DNA from: Paenibacillus agilis
GTDB taxonomy: Bacteria; Bacillota; Bacilli; Paenibacillales; Paenibacillaceae
DNA: 64,000 bases
Direction: 5' to 3'
Assembly (NCBI RefSeq): GCF_007786455.1
Contig: NZ_VNJK01000001.1
Coordinates: 1,572,074 to 1,636,073 of the forward strand
In this document: positions 62,986-64,000 of the stretch, one piece after another
Layout of the letters: every line of letters starts with the position of its first letter
How positions within the stretch are numbered: position 1 is the stretch's first letter
Notes under the pieces: model-generated
Told to the model about the DNA's origin: nothing
Seen by the model: only the letters and a program-made list of their open reading frames with translations
Database searches by the model: none
Translations under genes and position numbers: made by a program

Positions 62986-64000
62986 ATGGGGACAACGTTG
63001 AGACGAGGACGTATGTGGGGAATACTTACTGCAATTCTATGCTTTTCTATCATTATTTCTGCGTGCGGGATTAAATCGGCAGGACAGACGACAGCCGGGA
63101 GTGAGGCCGGAAAGACACAAACAACTGCACCTGCAAATAATCAGGAAGAAAATAAAGACGATAAGGTTAAGGATCTTAAAGGAAAGCGGATTGCGCTTGT
63201 TATGGAATTAAATACAGGGACGTTCTCGCAGCAATATGCTGAAGGTGTTAAGGAAGAAGTGGAGCGATTTGGTGGAGAGTTGACAGTATTTGTCGCTGAA
63301 CGAGATAAATCTAAGATGGCTACATACGTAAATATGGCTGTGAATCAGAAATTTGATGGTATTTTAACGGATCACGGCACACCAGAAGCATTGACAAAAG
63401 GAATTAAAAAGGCACAGGAAAATAATATTCCTGTCGTTGCCTTCGACGCACTATTAGACATTCCAGGTGTAACGGTCCTCGAACAAGGGGATGAGAAAAT
63501 GGCTGAGTTGACATTGGAGCAGCTGGCAGCAGATGCCGGTGGAAAAGGAAATATCGTGAAAATCTGGGTAGCTGGCTTTGCTCCAATGGAACGTCGTCAG
63601 ACGGCGTATGCAGCTTTCCAACAAAAGTATCCGGAAATTAAAGAGATTGCTGCATTTGGTGCTGCATCCAGCAGTACAGCATTGGATACACAAGCTAAGA
63701 TGGAGGCTATTTTAAAGCAGTATCCTAATAAGGGTGACATTACAGCAGTTTGGGCTGCCTGGGATGAATTCGCCAAAGGTGCTTCACGAGCGATCAAGCA
63801 AGCAGGCCGTGATGAAATCAAAGTATATGGCATCGACATGAGTGATGAGGATTTGCAAATGCTTCAAGATCCGACTAGCCCATGGATAGCAACGGCTGCT
63901 GTAGATCCAAAAGACATTGGCCGCGTACAAGCTCGTTATCTTTATCAAAAGCTGTACGGTGAAAAAACAGAAGATCGTGTTGTTCTTGAACCGATATTTG
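62986..64000 (+). CDS. Sugar-type ABC substrate-binding lipoprotein, cut by right edge
   Basis: At least 338 codons visible, no stop before the window ends. N-terminal lipoprotein signal (hydrophobic 12-25, lipobox ISAC with Cys27), then a Ser/Thr/Gln-rich linker (about 30-60) and a type 1 periplasmic-binding fold of the ribose-binding (RbsB/Peripla_BP_4) class, including FDGILTDHGTPEAL, NIPVVAFDAL and YGIDMSDEDL. It should deliver a sugar or related ligand to an ABC permease encoded further right. AAAGGGG eight bases before ATG 62986. Confidence 0.88.
   Translation, partial: MGTTLRRGRMWGILTAILCFSIIISACGIKSAGQTTAGSEAGKTQTTAPANNQEENKDDKVKDLKGKRIALVMELNTGTFSQQYAEGVKEEVERFGGELTVFVAERDKSKMATYVNMAVNQKFDGILTDHGTPEALTKGIKKAQENNIPVVAFDALLDIPGVTVLEQGDEKMAELTLEQLAADAGGKGNIVKIWVAGFAPMERRQTAYAAFQQKYPEIKEIAAFGAASSSTALDTQAKMEAILKQYPNKGDITAVWAAWDEFAKGASRAIKQAGRDEIKVYGIDMSDEDLQMLQDPTSPWIATAAVDPKDIGRVQARYLYQKLYGEKTEDRVVLEPIF

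Noticed and set aside
1..64000. CRISPR arrays, tRNA, rRNA, insertion sequences, prophage
   Set aside because: Looked for repeats with regular spacing, tRNA-like folds and transposase motifs; none recognised by eye.

Overview
The window looks like a chromosomal core segment of an endospore-forming Firmicute in the order Bacillales, most likely a Paenibacillus or close relative. The evidence is the density of sporulation genes (mciZ, spoIIM, spoIIAA-AB-sigF, spoVAF, spmA-spmB, gerW/ytfJ, ypeB, spoVIF, spoIVA), strong AGGAGG-type ribosome sites, frequent TTG and GTG starts, and a gene order that follows the part of the Bacillus subtilis map running from nudF-fur to spoIVA. No rRNA, tRNA, CRISPR array, prophage or insertion sequence was recognised. 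The edges and a few islands are accessory.

Layout. 1-1.8 kb: an MFS transporter cut by the left edge, and its TetR-type regulator with two matching operators. 1.9-5.3 kb: mciZ (a 46-codon gene), nudF, an EndoQ-like nuclease, spoIIM, fur. 5.4-6.9 kb: a subtilisin-family protease. 7.1-11.9 kb: yqzK, xerD and nucleoside catabolism (deoB, punA, pdp). 12-14.2 kb: glutamate dehydrogenase and an unrecognised protein. 14.4-19.3 kb: dacF, the spoIIA operon and spoVAF. 19.4-21.4 kb: lysA and a cyclophilin. 21.6-25.8 kb: an FMN riboswitch and ribD-ribE-ribBA-ribH. 25.8-32 kb: scpA-scpB, a metallo-hydrolase, ytfI/ytfJ-like genes, a dacB-like gene and spmA-spmB. 32.1-38.7 kb: rluB and the cytochrome c maturation/respiratory regulation set resABCDE. 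39-41 kb: serA on the minus strand behind a T-box leader. 41.2-47.8 kb: a CPBP protease, a metallophosphoesterase, the ClpC adaptor mecA/ypbH, prsW, ypeB and a PilZ protein. 47.9-59.4 kb: cmk, plsC, an S1-domain protein, der, plsY, gpsA, spoVIF, two [2Fe-2S] ferredoxins around a nucleotidyltransferase-like gene, yphF and spoIVA. 59.6-62.3 kb: a second MFS transporter and an ArsR-type regulator with three shared operators. 62.5-64 kb: a small acidic protein and a sugar-type ABC substrate-binding lipoprotein cut by the right edge.

How it works together. Much of the window serves the mother-cell/forespore programme: the sigma-F switch, engulfment (SpoIIM), cortex and core maturation (DacF, DacB-like, SpmAB), coat assembly (SpoIVA, SpoVIF) and germination (SpoVAF, YpeB, GerW). 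It is interleaved with housekeeping: riboflavin and phospholipid synthesis, chromosome condensation, translation and cytochrome c assembly. Regulation visible in the DNA includes an FMN riboswitch, a T-box, a sigma-H/Spo0A-like region in front of spoIIAA, a sigma-E-like promoter in front of spoIVA, and TetR and ArsR operators.

I found no clearly new multi-gene system. The best leads are a XerD whose active site lacks two usual catalytic residues, a sequence 124 bases upstream of resA able to pair with its ribosome site, the orphan ypeB and spoVAF genes (no sleB or spoVAA-AE beside them), and the duplicated promoter-operator of the ArsR/MFS locus.
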